NCBI RefSeq assembly: GCF_900104575.1
Contig: NZ_LT629731.1
Span: 694,189 to 758,188, forward strand
DNA length: 64,000 nt
Direction of reading: 5' to 3'
Origin: Bacillus tuaregi
GTDB lineage: Bacteria > Bacillota > Bacilli > Bacillales > Cytobacillaceae
The notes below the pieces were generated by a model. It was not told where the DNA came from, made no database searches, and saw nothing but the letters and a program-made list of their open reading frames with translations. Positions 27,768-36,636 of this stretch are shown piece after piece (within the stretch, counting starts at the first letter, position 1; each line of letters opens with the position of its first letter). The position numbers and the translations under genes were made by a program.

Positions 27768-28100
27768 TTAAAAATAATACGGGAATGGGAAGATGAAAGG
27801 AAATCCGAAGGCAAAGAATGGAAATCTGCGCCGGCGGAATCGTCTGAATCTTCTTCTGCCATAACCTCCAAAGCCTCCGTAACCACCATAGAATCGATCA
27901 TCCTCTGCTTCGACATCCTCAGGCACTAGCATTGTGACACCATCATCGTCCACATTTTCTAGGATACCTTCCATTTGCGTGCCATCACTCATTTGCGTAA
28001 TGACATGATAATTCATGTATTTCATGCAAAGGTCCTTCATATCTTGATTATTTTGCATATTGGGCATTTGTCCTGATGGGTAACCATGATTTTGGTTCAT
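27768..28100 (-). CDS. Small protein with Sm-like core and Arg/Phe-rich tail
   Basis: 110 residues; I do not recognise a named family. The N-terminus (1-25) is rich in Asn, Gln and Met. A middle segment, YHVITQMSDGTQMEGILENV, reads like an Sm/LSm-type small beta barrel. An acidic stretch, Gly-Tyr repeats, a run of arginines (GRRRFRRFRRRRF) and a Phe-rich end (FPFIFPFPYYF) follow. Such tails are common in spore coat-associated proteins of Bacillus, but that is inference. The start at 28100 has AAGGGAGGG at a good distance; an ATG two codons upstream lies too close to it. Confidence 0.6.
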   Translation of the reverse strand: MNQNHGYPSGQMPNMQNNQDMKDLCMKYMNYHVITQMSDGTQMEGILENVDDDGVTMLVPEDVEAEDDRFYGGYGGFGGYGRRRFRRFRRRRFPFFAFGFPFIFPFPYYF

Positions 28101-28157
28101 AACCATCCCTCCCTTTCTCCTTCTCTTCTCCCAAAATATGCAAATATTTAAAGATGG

Positions 28158-28745
28158 TTACTTGAATTTTTCGGGACCGATAATAAGGGAACTGATGACC
28201 CCAACCGTGATAATCGCAATGCAGGAAAAAAGAAAGATTCTCAGGCCTAATACACGGAGTCCAGCTGTCACAATCAAACCGTCAATCATGAAGATAATGA
28301 TTCCTATATTCAAGGAAGAGGCGTTGGCCACTAATTTTGCCACTAAATCCGTCCCGCCGGTGCTAGTCTGATAGTGGAGCATGAGTCCGGTACCCACTCC
28401 AATAAAGGTTCCGCCTAACAGGGCGCTTGCCAGAATCGGCAGATGCAGCTGACCCTTAAGCGGTGCCAGCCAATCAATGAAAAAGGCCGCCGTAAACAGA
28501 CCGTATAGACTGTGATAAAAATACATTCGTTCCCGATACCATGTATAGAGAAATAAAGGAATACTTAGCAGTACCATGCTAATTCCAATTTGGGTATCAA
28601 AGTAATAATGTAAAATAAGGGCAATCCCAATGATGCCGCCATCTATTAGATGATAAGGGACTAAAAAACCATTAATACCAATCCCGATTAACAGGCAGCC
28701 AATTAACACAACAGGTATTTTCTGAATAATAAAAGTCACCTTCAT
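28158..28745 (-). CDS. YitT-family membrane protein (short form)
   Basis: 195 residues with five to six membrane segments. YitT-family motifs include GINGFLVPYHLIDGGIIGIALIL near the N-terminus and TSTGGTDLVAKLV. The soluble C-terminal DUF2179 domain of longer YitT proteins is absent. Its function is unknown. No good ribosome binding site precedes the ATG at 28745. It ends 57 bases before the start of the basic-tailed protein and could be cotranscribed with it. Confidence 0.75.
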   Translation of the reverse strand: MKVTFIIQKIPVVLIGCLLIGIGINGFLVPYHLIDGGIIGIALILHYYFDTQIGISMVLLSIPLFLYTWYRERMYFYHSLYGLFTAAFFIDWLAPLKGQLHLPILASALLGGTFIGVGTGLMLHYQTSTGGTDLVAKLVANASSLNIGIIIFMIDGLIVTAGLRVLGLRIFLFSCIAIITVGVISSLIIGPEKFK

Positions 28746-28879
28746 TTTAGAGGAGATAAACTACGGAATAATATATGTCCAAGACTTTTATCTTAGAAGG
28801 ATTTTATGATTCGTCATTTATGAAAAAAAGTATATCTGGTGAGGGAATCGTAAAGAATGAAATAAGTTAAGAAAGCAGA

Positions 28880-28908
28880 CAAAAAGAGCTAATCAGGCTG
28901 ATTAGCTC
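28880..28908 (-). terminator. Terminator of the minus-strand CDF gene
   Basis: GAGCTAATCA / TGATTAGCTC stem. On the minus strand it is followed by TTTTT, 22 bases past the stop codon. Confidence 0.85.
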
Positions 28909-28930
28909 CTTTGTTTCTGCCTATTGGGGT

Positions 28931-29797
28931 TTAGCCCATATTGGGTTCTATATGAATATGAGAATCATTAATCTGATGCTCGTCAAACAGACGGTCTTCC
29001 ACATCCTCGGCAATCTGGTGGCCTTCAATCACCGTTAAGCTCGGTTCAACAAAGATGGTCGCATCAACAATCGGACGATTTCCATGGAGACGTGCTTTAA
29101 TGTCCTTAACCAGCTGAACGCCAGGAGTGTTACGAATCGTCTCCTCAATTTCGTTTAGCTTTGACACCTCAAAGGCATCTGTTAAATCGAGGGCTGCATC
29201 CTTGAAAATATTCCAGGCCGTATAGCAAATGATAACCCCGACAATGCCGGCCGTCAGTGGGTCAAGCCAGCCAATTCCAAAATAGGAGCCTGTAATTCCG
29301 ATGGCAGCACCGATACTAACCAAGGCATCTGAGCGGTTATCCTGTGCCGCTGAATAAAGGGACTTATTATTGAGCTTTTTTGATAAACCAAGATTGTAGC
29401 GGTAAATACCAAACATAAAGAGGGCAGAGGCTAGGGCGACAAAGGCCGTTATGATTTCAGGGGTCGTATCACTCGGATTGAAAAAGGCCTCGACCGAGCC
29501 GATAATAACTTGAATTCCCACTGATATCATAATAAACGCCGCCACTAATGAAGCAATCGTTTCAGCTCTGGAATGGCCGTAGCGATGATTTTCATCGGGC
29601 GGTTTTTGTGAGATTTTTAAGCCGATAAGGACAGCGAGTGAAGCCATAATATCGGTTAAGTTATTCAAACCATCTGCTTTTAATGCTGCAGAATTCCCTA
29701 TATAACCCATAATAAGCTTAAAAGCCGATAATACCACGTAGGCTGAAATACTAATCAAGGCTCCTCGTTCCGCCTTTTTTAAGTTGGAGTTCCCCAT
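28931..29797 (-). CDS. Cation diffusion facilitator metal exporter
   Basis: 288 residues. It has six membrane segments with the metal-site pattern ALKADGLNNLTD in helix 2, the loop motif RYGHSRAE, and DNRSDALVS in helix 5. The C-terminal cytoplasmic domain (about 205-288) ends with HIHIEP. The aspartate-rich sites resemble the MneS/MneP manganese exporters of B. subtilis more than the histidine-rich CzcD. The frame is open further upstream, but ATG 29797 has AGGAGG at 6 bases. It diverges from czcD. Confidence 0.88.
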   Translation of the reverse strand: MGNSNLKKAERGALISISAYVVLSAFKLIMGYIGNSAALKADGLNNLTDIMASLAVLIGLKISQKPPDENHRYGHSRAETIASLVAAFIMISVGIQVIIGSVEAFFNPSDTTPEIITAFVALASALFMFGIYRYNLGLSKKLNNKSLYSAAQDNRSDALVSIGAAIGITGSYFGIGWLDPLTAGIVGVIICYTAWNIFKDAALDLTDAFEVSKLNEIEETIRNTPGVQLVKDIKARLHGNRPIVDATIFVEPSLTVIEGHQIAEDVEDRLFDEHQINDSHIHIEPNMG

Positions 29798-30012
29798 TGC
29801 AAGCCTCCTAGTCATTACATACAGTTTTTCCACCTATATAGTATTGATTGGGGCAGACGATTATATACAAAGCGGGAGTAGTGTCTGAAAGGGTAAAAAT
29901 GGAAGGAATCATGGCAAAAAAACCAATTTACCGTTTATTTATCTAAAATTCAAAAAATATACACATGACTTCTCTTTTTTTAGTTGAACTTTTCGCTAAA
30001 GTTTATCATAAT

Positions 30013-30036
30013 ATATATGAACACATATTCATATAA
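30013..30036. promoter_or_regulatory. CzrA/SmtB-type operator of czcD
   Basis: ATATATGAACA, then CATATTCATATAA: an imperfect 12-2-12 dyad closely matching the ArsR/SmtB consensus (ATATGAACA with ATATTCATAT). It lies about 40 bases upstream of czcD. The czrA gene sits at the far end of czcD. Confidence 0.8.
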
Positions 30037-30074
30037 GAAAATATAAAGAACAGATTAGAAAGCAGGGATTGGAA

Positions 30075-31007
30075 ATGGGTCATCATCACGGTCATTCGCA
30101 TGGGCATTCACACGGTCATCACCATCATGGGCATTCTGCAAATAAAAAAGCGCTATTTCTTTCATTTATTATTATTACCTCCTTTATGGTGGTGGAGGTA
30201 ATCGGAGGATTATTAACAAACAGTCTAGCACTTCTAGCTGATGCCGGCCATATGCTCAGTGATGCGGCAGCACTTGGACTCAGCTTCTTTGCCCTTAAAT
30301 TAGGGGAAAAGGCTGCATCACATTCCAACACTTATGGATATAAACGGTTTGAGATTATCGCCGCTGCCTTAAACGGACTGACCTTAATCATCATCTCATT
30401 ATATATTTTTTACGAGGCGTTCCAACGCTTTGCCAATCCACCTGAGGTGCAAAGCCTTGGCATGCTGACGATTTCAACGCTTGGCCTTGTCGTAAATATC
30501 ATTGCTGCTTGGATTTTAATGCGCGGTGACAAGGATGAAAACCTCAATGTGAGAAGTGCTTTTCTGCATGTATTAGGGGATATGCTTGGCTCTGTTGGTG
30601 CCATTGTCGCAGCACTGCTGATGATTTTCTTTGGCTGGGGAATCGCCGACCCTATTGCAAGCTTGATTGTCGCAGTACTGATTATTATCAGCGGCTGGAG
30701 AGTGACAAAGGATGCGTTTCATATTCTAATGGAAGGCGCACCCGCTCAAATTCAAATGGAGGATGTAAAGGCGTCATTAGGAAAAATTGCAGAAGTGACA
30801 GAGGTGCATGATCTTCATATTTGGTCTATCACTTCGGGAATGCCGATGCTGAGCTGTCATATTGCGATTTCAGAGCATGGCGTTCATGATCATATTTTGG
30901 AGCAGGCGCAGGAGATTCTCCATGATGATTTCGGGATTGAGCATAGTACCATTCAAGTCGAAAGAAATGAATTAGGCTGTCCAAACCCGCATCAAGGCTG
31001 TAATTAA
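30075..31007 (+). CDS. czcD: Zinc/cobalt/cadmium CDF exporter CzcD
   Basis: About 310 residues. A histidine-rich cytoplasmic N-terminus (repeated HGHSHGHH, residues 2-25) precedes six membrane segments. Metal-site motifs are [11 protein letters not shown] in helix 2 and [13 protein letters not shown] in helix 5, the H-D pattern of zinc-type CDF proteins. The C-terminal domain holds VHDLHIWSI. It exports Zn, Co or Cd using the proton or potassium gradient. ATG 30075 is preferred over TTG 30069. A CzrA-type operator lies upstream. Its stop overlaps the stop of the convergent czrA by three bases. Confidence 0.95.
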   Translation: MGHHHGHSHGHSHGHHHHGHSANKKALFLSFIIITSFMVVEVIGGLLTNSLALLADAGHMLSDAAALGLSFFALKLGEKAASHSNTYGYKRFEIIAAALNGLTLIIISLYIFYEAFQRFANPPEVQSLGMLTISTLGLVVNIIAAWILMRGDKDENLNVRSAFLHVLGDMLGSVGAIVAALLMIFFGWGIADPIASLIVAVLIIISGWRVTKDAFHILMEGAPAQIQMEDVKASLGKIAEVTEVHDLHIWSITSGMPMLSCHIAISEHGVHDHILEQAQEILHDDFGIEHSTIQVERNELGCPNPHQGCN

Positions 31008-31321
31008 TGGTGGGCATGCTCAATCGTTTGCTTTAATATATCCATGACATGCTCATCATCATGTGTGTAGTATAGAGTGGTCCCTTCACGGCGGAAGGTC
31101 ACGAGCCGTAAATTTTTCAAAAACCGGAGCTGATGGGAAACCGTCGATTGCAGCAGGGATAATTTCTCAGCAATCTCATTGACTGAATGTTCGCCGGTAA
31201 ATAATAAGTGAAGAATCCGGATTCGGGTTGGGTCTGATAAGGCTTTAAAGGTCTGTGACACAATAAAAAGGGTCTCTTCATCAAGCTCTTTAATGTCTTC
31301 AGTAGGATTTTCATTTTCCAA
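31004..31321 (-). CDS. czrA: Metal-sensing ArsR-family repressor CzrA
   Basis: About 105 residues with a winged helix: the recognition helix region is [20 protein letters not shown]. The alpha-5 metal ligands are all present in the C-terminal segment [18 protein letters not shown], spaced Asp-X-His then His-X2-His as in S. aureus/B. subtilis CzrA. Binding of Zn or Co releases the operator. The TTG start at 31321 has GGAGGTG at 6 bases; a GTG five codons upstream lies inside that site. It is tail-to-tail with czcD. Confidence 0.92.
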   Translation of the reverse strand: MENENPTEDIKELDEETLFIVSQTFKALSDPTRIRILHLLFTGEHSVNEIAEKLSLLQSTVSHQLRFLKNLRLVTFRREGTTLYYTHDDEHVMDILKQTIEHAHH

Positions 31322-31362
31322 GGAAAACACCTCCACACCCTATTATAACGATTTTAAGAATA

Positions 31363-31402
31363 AAAATCATGGGCCGCCCTATACAGCCCATGATTTTTTT
31401 GC
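31363..31402. terminator. Hairpin between divergent czrA and the CNNM gene
   Basis: AAAAATCATGGGC / GCCCATGATTTTTT, a strong terminator-like stem with T on both sides. It stands between two divergently oriented genes, where no gene end needs it on either strand. It may insulate them or end a leader transcript. Confidence 0.6.
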
Positions 31403-31528
31403 TTTTTATGTTAGAAGCCTATTTAAATAGGAAATCATACTGTTTCTTTTCATCCTTATAGCTTAGTAGTAAAATAAGAATAGATGAATTATACATTATT
31501 TATTCCGATTGGTTGTTTTCGTTTCAAC

Positions 31529-31562
31529 GCAGCACTTCCTTTTTGATGAACAGGAAGGCTGC
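31529..31562 (+). promoter_or_regulatory. Leader hairpin of the CNNM gene
   Basis: GCAGC-A-CTTCCT pairs with AGGAAG-GCTGC (one bulge) around an 11-base loop, just before the AAGGAGGTGA ribosome binding site. A second small stem, CCTTCAC / GTGAAGG, at about 31580-31598 covers the GTG at 31592. The leader may regulate translation; no known riboswitch class was recognised. Confidence 0.35.
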
Positions 31563-31591
31563 TTATTCAAGGAGGTGAACCTTCACGAAAG

Positions 31592-32932
31592 GTGAAGGGG
31601 GAATTGGACAGTCTAAACTTACTCATTCTTTTTATTTTAATTGCTTTAACGGCTTTTTTTGTAGCCGCAGAGTTTTCCATTATTAGAGTAAGAGGGACAA
31701 GAATTAATCAGCTGGTTGAGGAAGGCAATAAAAAGGCGCAAGCCGCACAAAAGATAACGAGTCATTTAGATGAATATTTATCAACCTGTCAATTAGGTAT
31801 TACCGTGACAGCCTTAGGAATTGGCTGGCTGGGGGAACCGACCGTTTCCCACTTGATTAAACCGATTTTTCAAAGTCTGCAAATACCAGAATCGATCATA
31901 GGCACGGTCTCCTTTGTCATTGCCTTTTCTATCATTACTTTTTTAAACGTGGTGGTCGGGGAATTAGCACCAAAGACTGTTGCGATACAAAAAAGCGAGC
32001 AGATTACATTAGCAATCGCCAAGCCATTAGTCTGGTTTAATCACTTAACCTACCCGCTGGTTTGGTTTATGAACCATTCCGCGCGCTTTATTACCCGGTT
32101 ATTCGGGATGAAGAATGTATCGGAAAATGAACTGTCGCGTTCAGAGGATGAGCTGCGGATTATTCTATCAGAAAGCTATGAAAGCGGAGAAATTAATCAA
32201 TCTGAGTATAAGTATGTAACGAATATTTTCGATTTCGATGAGCGGATTGCCAAGGAAATCATGGTACCGAGAACAGAAATGGTCACCATTTCAACCGATG
32301 CCACGAAGGAAGAGGTCATTGAAATCATGGAAAAAGAAAAATACACCCGTTATCCTGTTGCCGAGGGTGGTGATAAGGATAGGATTGTTGGCATCATCCA
32401 TATCAAGGATCCGTTAACCGCCTGGGTGGATAACCCTGATGTGAAGATCCAGGATTTTGTTAAGCCGGTCGTGTCGGTTATTGAATCCATTCCGATTCAT
32501 GACCTCCTGTTATTGCTGCAAAAGGAACGCGGCTACATGGCGATTCTCCATGATGAATATGGCGGGACGGCGGGTCTAGTCACGATGGAGGATATGATTG
32601 AAGAAATCGTTGGTGAGATTCGTGATGAATTCGATGCAGATGAAGTGCCTGAAATCAGGAAAAAGGGAGAAGGGCACTATATATTTGACGCTAAGCTTCT
32701 GATATCAGAAGCCAATGATTTACTTGGCACTCATTTGGATGAAGAAGACGTTGACACTATTGGCGGCTGGTTTTTAACGAAAAGATATGATGTCAAATTA
32801 GGCGATGACATCGAAGCCGATGGTTATCGATTTACGATAAAGGAAATTGACCAACAGCATATTATGTTTATAGAAGTTGAAAAAATCGTCCAGGCTGACA
32901 CAGAAGCTATGGAGCTAGAAGAAATGAAATAG
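31592..32932 (+). CDS. CNNM/HlyC-CorC family transporter
   Basis: 446 residues. An N-terminal DUF21/CNNM membrane domain (about 1-190; AALGIG-type motif TVTALGIGWLGEPTV) is followed by a pair of CBS domains (about 210-330) with VPRTEMVTI and HDEYGGTAGLVTMEDMIEEI. A CorC_HlyC domain closes the protein (about 350-435). In Bacillus relatives such proteins (MpfA/YhdP type) are linked to magnesium export. Older 'hemolysin' names are not supported. GTG 31592 or TTG 31604 are possible starts. No obvious terminator follows before csbA. Confidence 0.88.
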   Translation: MKGELDSLNLLILFILIALTAFFVAAEFSIIRVRGTRINQLVEEGNKKAQAAQKITSHLDEYLSTCQLGITVTALGIGWLGEPTVSHLIKPIFQSLQIPESIIGTVSFVIAFSIITFLNVVVGELAPKTVAIQKSEQITLAIAKPLVWFNHLTYPLVWFMNHSARFITRLFGMKNVSENELSRSEDELRIILSESYESGEINQSEYKYVTNIFDFDERIAKEIMVPRTEMVTISTDATKEEVIEIMEKEKYTRYPVAEGGDKDRIVGIIHIKDPLTAWVDNPDVKIQDFVKPVVSVIESIPIHDLLLLLQKERGYMAILHDEYGGTAGLVTMEDMIEEIVGEIRDEFDADEVPEIRKKGEGHYIFDAKLLISEANDLLGTHLDEEDVDTIGGWFLTKRYDVKLGDDIEADGYRFTIKEIDQQHIMFIEVEKIVQADTEAMELEEMK

Positions 32933-33010
32933 TTCATAAGTCATGAGCGCTATTCAAACGGGAAAAGACTCTTGTACCGTTAAAGCTAAAATCTCCATGA
33001 GGAGCAGGTG

Positions 33011-33250
33011 ATGTTTTTGTTTATTAAATTTTTATCCGCCTTTTTTCTACCCGGCCTCTTGGTCGTCTGGTTTACAAGGGTAACCTATAACCGCGTGCTT
33101 GCCCTCGTTCTGACGGTAGCACTCATTGCAGCCTCAGTCTATAAAGGCTATACCAATCATATTCTGCTGATTATTGTAGATGCCTTTTCCCTGACGGTCG
33201 GATTTTGGTATGGAGAACGGATTAAGCAAAGAATGAAGCAAACCTCATAA
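33011..33250 (+). CDS. csbA: Small membrane protein CsbA (DUF2198)
   Basis: 79 residues with two to three hydrophobic helices and a basic C-terminus (YGERIKQRMKQTS). Sequence and location before uvrB match B. subtilis CsbA, a SigB-controlled membrane protein of unknown function. No clear SigB promoter was seen in the 78 bases upstream. GAGGAGC precedes the start. Confidence 0.8.
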   Translation: MFLFIKFLSAFFLPGLLVVWFTRVTYNRVLALVLTVALIAASVYKGYTNHILLIIVDAFSLTVGFWYGERIKQRMKQTS

Positions 33251-33306
33251 GTGTAAACACAGCCAAGACCCAAGTAATACTTGTGAAAGCTTGGCTGCTT
33301 CAAGAG

Positions 33307-33351
33307 AAAAATGGCGTGTTAACGGCTCATAAGTTATACACGCCATTTTTA
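33307..33351. terminator. Bidirectional terminator between csbA and the DUF3231 gene
   Basis: AAAAATGGCGTGT pairs with ACACGCCATTTTT across a 19-base loop. A smaller stem, AGCCAAG / CTTGGCT, lies at about 33261-33296. The genes on both sides converge here. Confidence 0.85.
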
Positions 33352-33363
33352 TACTCGCATTCT

Positions 33364-34371
33364 CTAGTCTCCTTTGATTAAATGATCTCGTCTGTCGGTT
33401 TGCGGCGGCTCCTCTAACCAGGCGTGCTTGATCATAATATTGGCTCCATCCTCGGCATATAAGGCAATCTCGGGGATCAACGATGCATATTTTAATCCCA
33501 GGTCTCTTCTCGGGCTGCCTGACATGGAGGCGCCATAGTTTCCAATTCCCGCAGCGATCATCGCTGAAATATGAAACATCATAAGCTTATCCGAATAAAC
33601 CGGGTAGGTGGAATCGGTTACCGCCGTATCCCATGTCATGGGGGCAGGCAAATCCTCCTTTTTGAGAATCTCACTAAATAGGTCGATATGCTTTTGAGCA
33701 ATTTTTTTTCCGCGTATAAAGAATTCCTTCACCTCTTTATTCTGTGAGGTTTGGGCAAACCCGACAATCAATGTTTTCCCAATCGCGTTTGTTTGAACAT
33801 TGTTAAAAAGCATTGTGATTTCCTGAACGGTTAATGGCCGTACTTCCCCAAAATACCCCGCAAGGAACTTTTGTTTCTCGACAAAATCAGGCTTATCAGG
33901 ATAGGAGGTAAAGGGAGGCCTCACATATGTACCTTGGGCTAACATTAATTCTCTCGTTAAATCCTGAAGGCCGACCGCTGTTTTCAGTACAATCTTAAAA
34001 AATGAAATGATATCCGGTCTAGTCACAAATCCAAGTGCAGCGCTCGCAGCAGCCATGGCTAATATAGACATATTCTTTAAATACATTAAGGTAAAGGTAT
34101 CAGAAAATAATCTTGGTGCATCAGGATAAACATCCTTTTCGGTAAATCCAATCGGGATTGGAAAGTTTTCCTTTGTAAATAGGTCCGTTAAGAACGCTAT
34201 ATTATGCTTTGAACCATTCATCGCAAACTCAATGACAGGCCGTACCTCTTTGTCCTCCACCTTCTCTAAAAAATGAGAAAGAACACAAACCGTAGCCGTA
34301 TCATTAATATATTGCGTCCATAAGGTAGCCATTTCAGCCGCTGTAAAACGGATTTTTGTCTTATCTTCCAT
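33364..34371 (-). CDS. DUF3231-family protein
   Basis: 335 residues. It consists of two similar helical halves (about 10-165 and 180-325), each resembling a ferritin-like four-helix bundle, which is the DUF3231 pattern. The halves share features such as FTAAEMATLW / LTVQEITMLF and an inner segment with MYLKNMSILAMAAASAALGF / LMMFHISAMIAAGIGNYG. The family is found in spore-forming Bacillaceae and is related to CotF-type coat proteins; the function is unknown. The start at 34371 follows AAGGGTG. It is the only minus-strand gene between czrA and clpP. Confidence 0.75.
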   Translation of the reverse strand: MEDKTKIRFTAAEMATLWTQYINDTATVCVLSHFLEKVEDKEVRPVIEFAMNGSKHNIAFLTDLFTKENFPIPIGFTEKDVYPDAPRLFSDTFTLMYLKNMSILAMAAASAALGFVTRPDIISFFKIVLKTAVGLQDLTRELMLAQGTYVRPPFTSYPDKPDFVEKQKFLAGYFGEVRPLTVQEITMLFNNVQTNAIGKTLIVGFAQTSQNKEVKEFFIRGKKIAQKHIDLFSEILKKEDLPAPMTWDTAVTDSTYPVYSDKLMMFHISAMIAAGIGNYGASMSGSPRRDLGLKYASLIPEIALYAEDGANIMIKHAWLEEPPQTDRRDHLIKGD

Positions 34372-34454
34372 AAGTTAGCGAACACCCTTCATAATATACA
34401 TGGCATTATCTTTCCACATTAACGCAAATAGAATGTATAGCAGAATACATTTTT

Positions 34455-34510
34455 ATCTACATTCAGCAAAAGCGCTCCACTTCTAAAAGCGGGAGCTGAT
34501 AGCAAAACGT
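34455..34510 (+). repeat. Degenerate piece of the multi-hairpin repeat
   Basis: CATTCAGCAAAAGCGCTCCA and the following AAGCGGGAGCTGATAGCAAA correspond to the left arm plus hairpin A of the complete copies, with several changes. CTCC-A-CTT still pairs with AAG-C-GGGAG apart from one mismatch. The right half is missing. Confidence 0.55.
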
Positions 34511-34527
34511 TCTCTCGCGAAAAAAAT

Positions 34528-34541
34528 GGAATGTTTGTTCG
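34528..34541 (+). promoter_or_regulatory. Candidate LexA (SOS) box of uvrBA
   Basis: GGAATGTTTGTTCG matches 11 of 14 positions of the Bacillus SOS box CGAACRNRYGTTYG. It lies about 35 bases upstream of an extended -10, TGGTAGAAT (34572-34580). B. subtilis uvrBA is under LexA, which supports the call, but the left half-site is imperfect. Confidence 0.45.
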
Positions 34542-34649
34542 CTATATTAGTGGTTTGTTTTTATGGCAATGTGGTAGAATGGGAATAGATGAAAAAATTG
34601 GATACGGTAGATAGTGAGACTGGAATAGAAGGAATGGGAGGAACACACC

Positions 34650-36629
34650 TTGAAGGATCAATTTGAGTTAGTTTCAAAGTATTCACCACAGGGGGATCAG
34701 CCGGAGGCGATTAGACAGCTTGTAGAAGGAATACAAGCCGGTAAACGTCATCAAACCCTGCTTGGAGCAACAGGAACAGGGAAAACCTTTACCATTTCAA
34801 ACGTGATTAAAGAGGTGAACAAGCCGACGCTAGTGATTGCCCACAACAAAACCCTCGCAGGACAGCTGTACAGCGAATTTAAAGAGTTTTTTCCCAACAA
34901 TGCAGTGGAGTATTTTGTCAGCTACTATGATTATTTCCAGCCGGAAGCCTATGTCCCTTCAACAGATACCTTTATTGAAAAGGATGCTAGTATAAATGAT
35001 GAAATTGATAAGCTGCGTCACTCGGCCACATCCGCATTATTTGAACGGAAGGATGTTATTATCATCGCGAGTGTTTCCTGCATCTATGGTTTAGGTTCGC
35101 CGGAGGAATATCGTGACCTCGTCGTTTCCCTGCGTGTCGGCATGGAAATCGAACGAAATCAGCTCCTTCGTAAGCTGGTGGATATTCAATATGATCGCAA
35201 TGACCTTAACTTTATCCGTGGGACGTTCCGTGTGCGCGGCGATGTTGTGGAAATTTTCCCTGCCTCAAGGGATGAGCATTGTCTGCGGATTGAATTTTTC
35301 GGAGATGAAATCGACCGCATTCGTGAAGTGGATGCGTTAACAGGAGAAATTATCGGTGAGCGAGAGCATGTCGCGATTTTCCCGGCCTCCCACTTCGTTA
35401 CCCGTGAGGAAAAGATGCTGGTGGCGATTCAAAATATAGAGAAGGAGCTTGAGGAAAGATTGGCTGAGCTTCGTGAAGATGGGAAATTACTGGAGGCGCA
35501 GCGTCTTGAGCAGCGGACACGCTATGATTTGGAAATGATGAGAGAAATGGGCTTTTGTTCGGGGATTGAAAACTACTCCCGGCACCTGACTTTACGGCCT
35601 CCCGGTTCGACGCCGTACACACTGTTGGATTATTTCCCGGAGGACTTTATGATTGTCATTGATGAGTCCCATGTCACCCTGCCGCAAATTCGTGGCATGT
35701 ATAATGGGGACCGGGCGCGTAAGCAGGTGTTGGTGGATCACGGTTTCCGTCTGCCGTCAGCGCTTGACAATCGTCCGCTCATTTTTTCCGAATTCGAACA
35801 GCATATCAAAAATATCGTCTTTGTCTCGGCTACTCCTGGACCGTATGAAATGGAGCATACACCGGAAATGATTGAACAGATTATTCGTCCGACAGGGCTG
35901 TTGGATCCGAATATTTCCGTTCGTCCAATTGAAGGACAGATTGATGACCTTATTGCAGAAATCAATGAGCGGGTGGAAAAGAATGAGCGTATCCTTGTGA
36001 CGACACTGACGAAGAAAATGTCCGAGGATTTAACCGATTATTTAAAGGAAATCGGAATTAAAGTGAATTATTTACATTCTGAAATCAAAACGCTGGAGCG
36101 GATTGAAATCATTCGTGAGCTGCGACTAGGTAAATATGATGTCCTCGTTGGGATTAACCTGTTAAGAGAGGGCTTGGATATTCCTGAGGTATCCCTGGTG
36201 GCGATTCTTGATGCAGATAAGGAAGGCTTCCTTCGTTCCGAACGCTCGTTAATCCAGACCATCGGACGTGCCGCTCGTAATGCGAACGGAGAGGTCATTA
36301 TGTATGCTGATAAAATGACCCATTCGATGGAAGTGGCGATTAATGAGACAAAGCGTCGTCGTGCGATTCAGGAGGAGTACAACGAAAGGCATGGCATTAC
36401 GCCGATGACAATCCAAAAGGAAATCCGTGATGTAATCCGCGCGACACATGCAGCAGAGGAGCAGGAGGAATACAGTGCGGTATCAGGCTTTGTCAATCTG
36501 TCGAAGAAGGAACGCGACAAGGTGATAGCCGATATGGAAAAAGAAATGAAAGAAGCCGCGAAGGCACTGAACTTCGAACGTGCCGCAGAGCTTCGTGATT
36601 TAATTTTAGAATTGAAAGCGGAAGGATGA
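34650..36629 (+). CDS. uvrB: Excinuclease ABC subunit B
   Basis: 659 residues, full length. UvrB is the damage-verifying helicase of nucleotide excision repair. Walker A is GATGTGKT near residue 41, the beta-hairpin region follows ([20 protein letters not shown]), then DESHVTLPQ, and helicase motif [11 protein letters not shown]. The C-terminal UVR domain ([12 protein letters not shown]) contacts UvrC. The TTG start follows GGGAGGA. uvrA begins 7 bases after the stop, forming one operon. Confidence 0.99.
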   Translation: MKDQFELVSKYSPQGDQPEAIRQLVEGIQAGKRHQTLLGATGTGKTFTISNVIKEVNKPTLVIAHNKTLAGQLYSEFKEFFPNNAVEYFVSYYDYFQPEAYVPSTDTFIEKDASINDEIDKLRHSATSALFERKDVIIIASVSCIYGLGSPEEYRDLVVSLRVGMEIERNQLLRKLVDIQYDRNDLNFIRGTFRVRGDVVEIFPASRDEHCLRIEFFGDEIDRIREVDALTGEIIGEREHVAIFPASHFVTREEKMLVAIQNIEKELEERLAELREDGKLLEAQRLEQRTRYDLEMMREMGFCSGIENYSRHLTLRPPGSTPYTLLDYFPEDFMIVIDESHVTLPQIRGMYNGDRARKQVLVDHGFRLPSALDNRPLIFSEFEQHIKNIVFVSATPGPYEMEHTPEMIEQIIRPTGLLDPNISVRPIEGQIDDLIAEINERVEKNERILVTTLTKKMSEDLTDYLKEIGIKVNYLHSEIKTLERIEIIRELRLGKYDVLVGINLLREGLDIPEVSLVAILDADKEGFLRSERSLIQTIGRAARNANGEVIMYADKMTHSMEVAINETKRRRAIQEEYNERHGITPMTIQKEIRDVIRATHAAEEQEEYSAVSGFVNLSKKERDKVIADMEKEMKEAAKALNFERAAELRDLILELKAEG

Positions 36630-36636
36630 CCTATAA

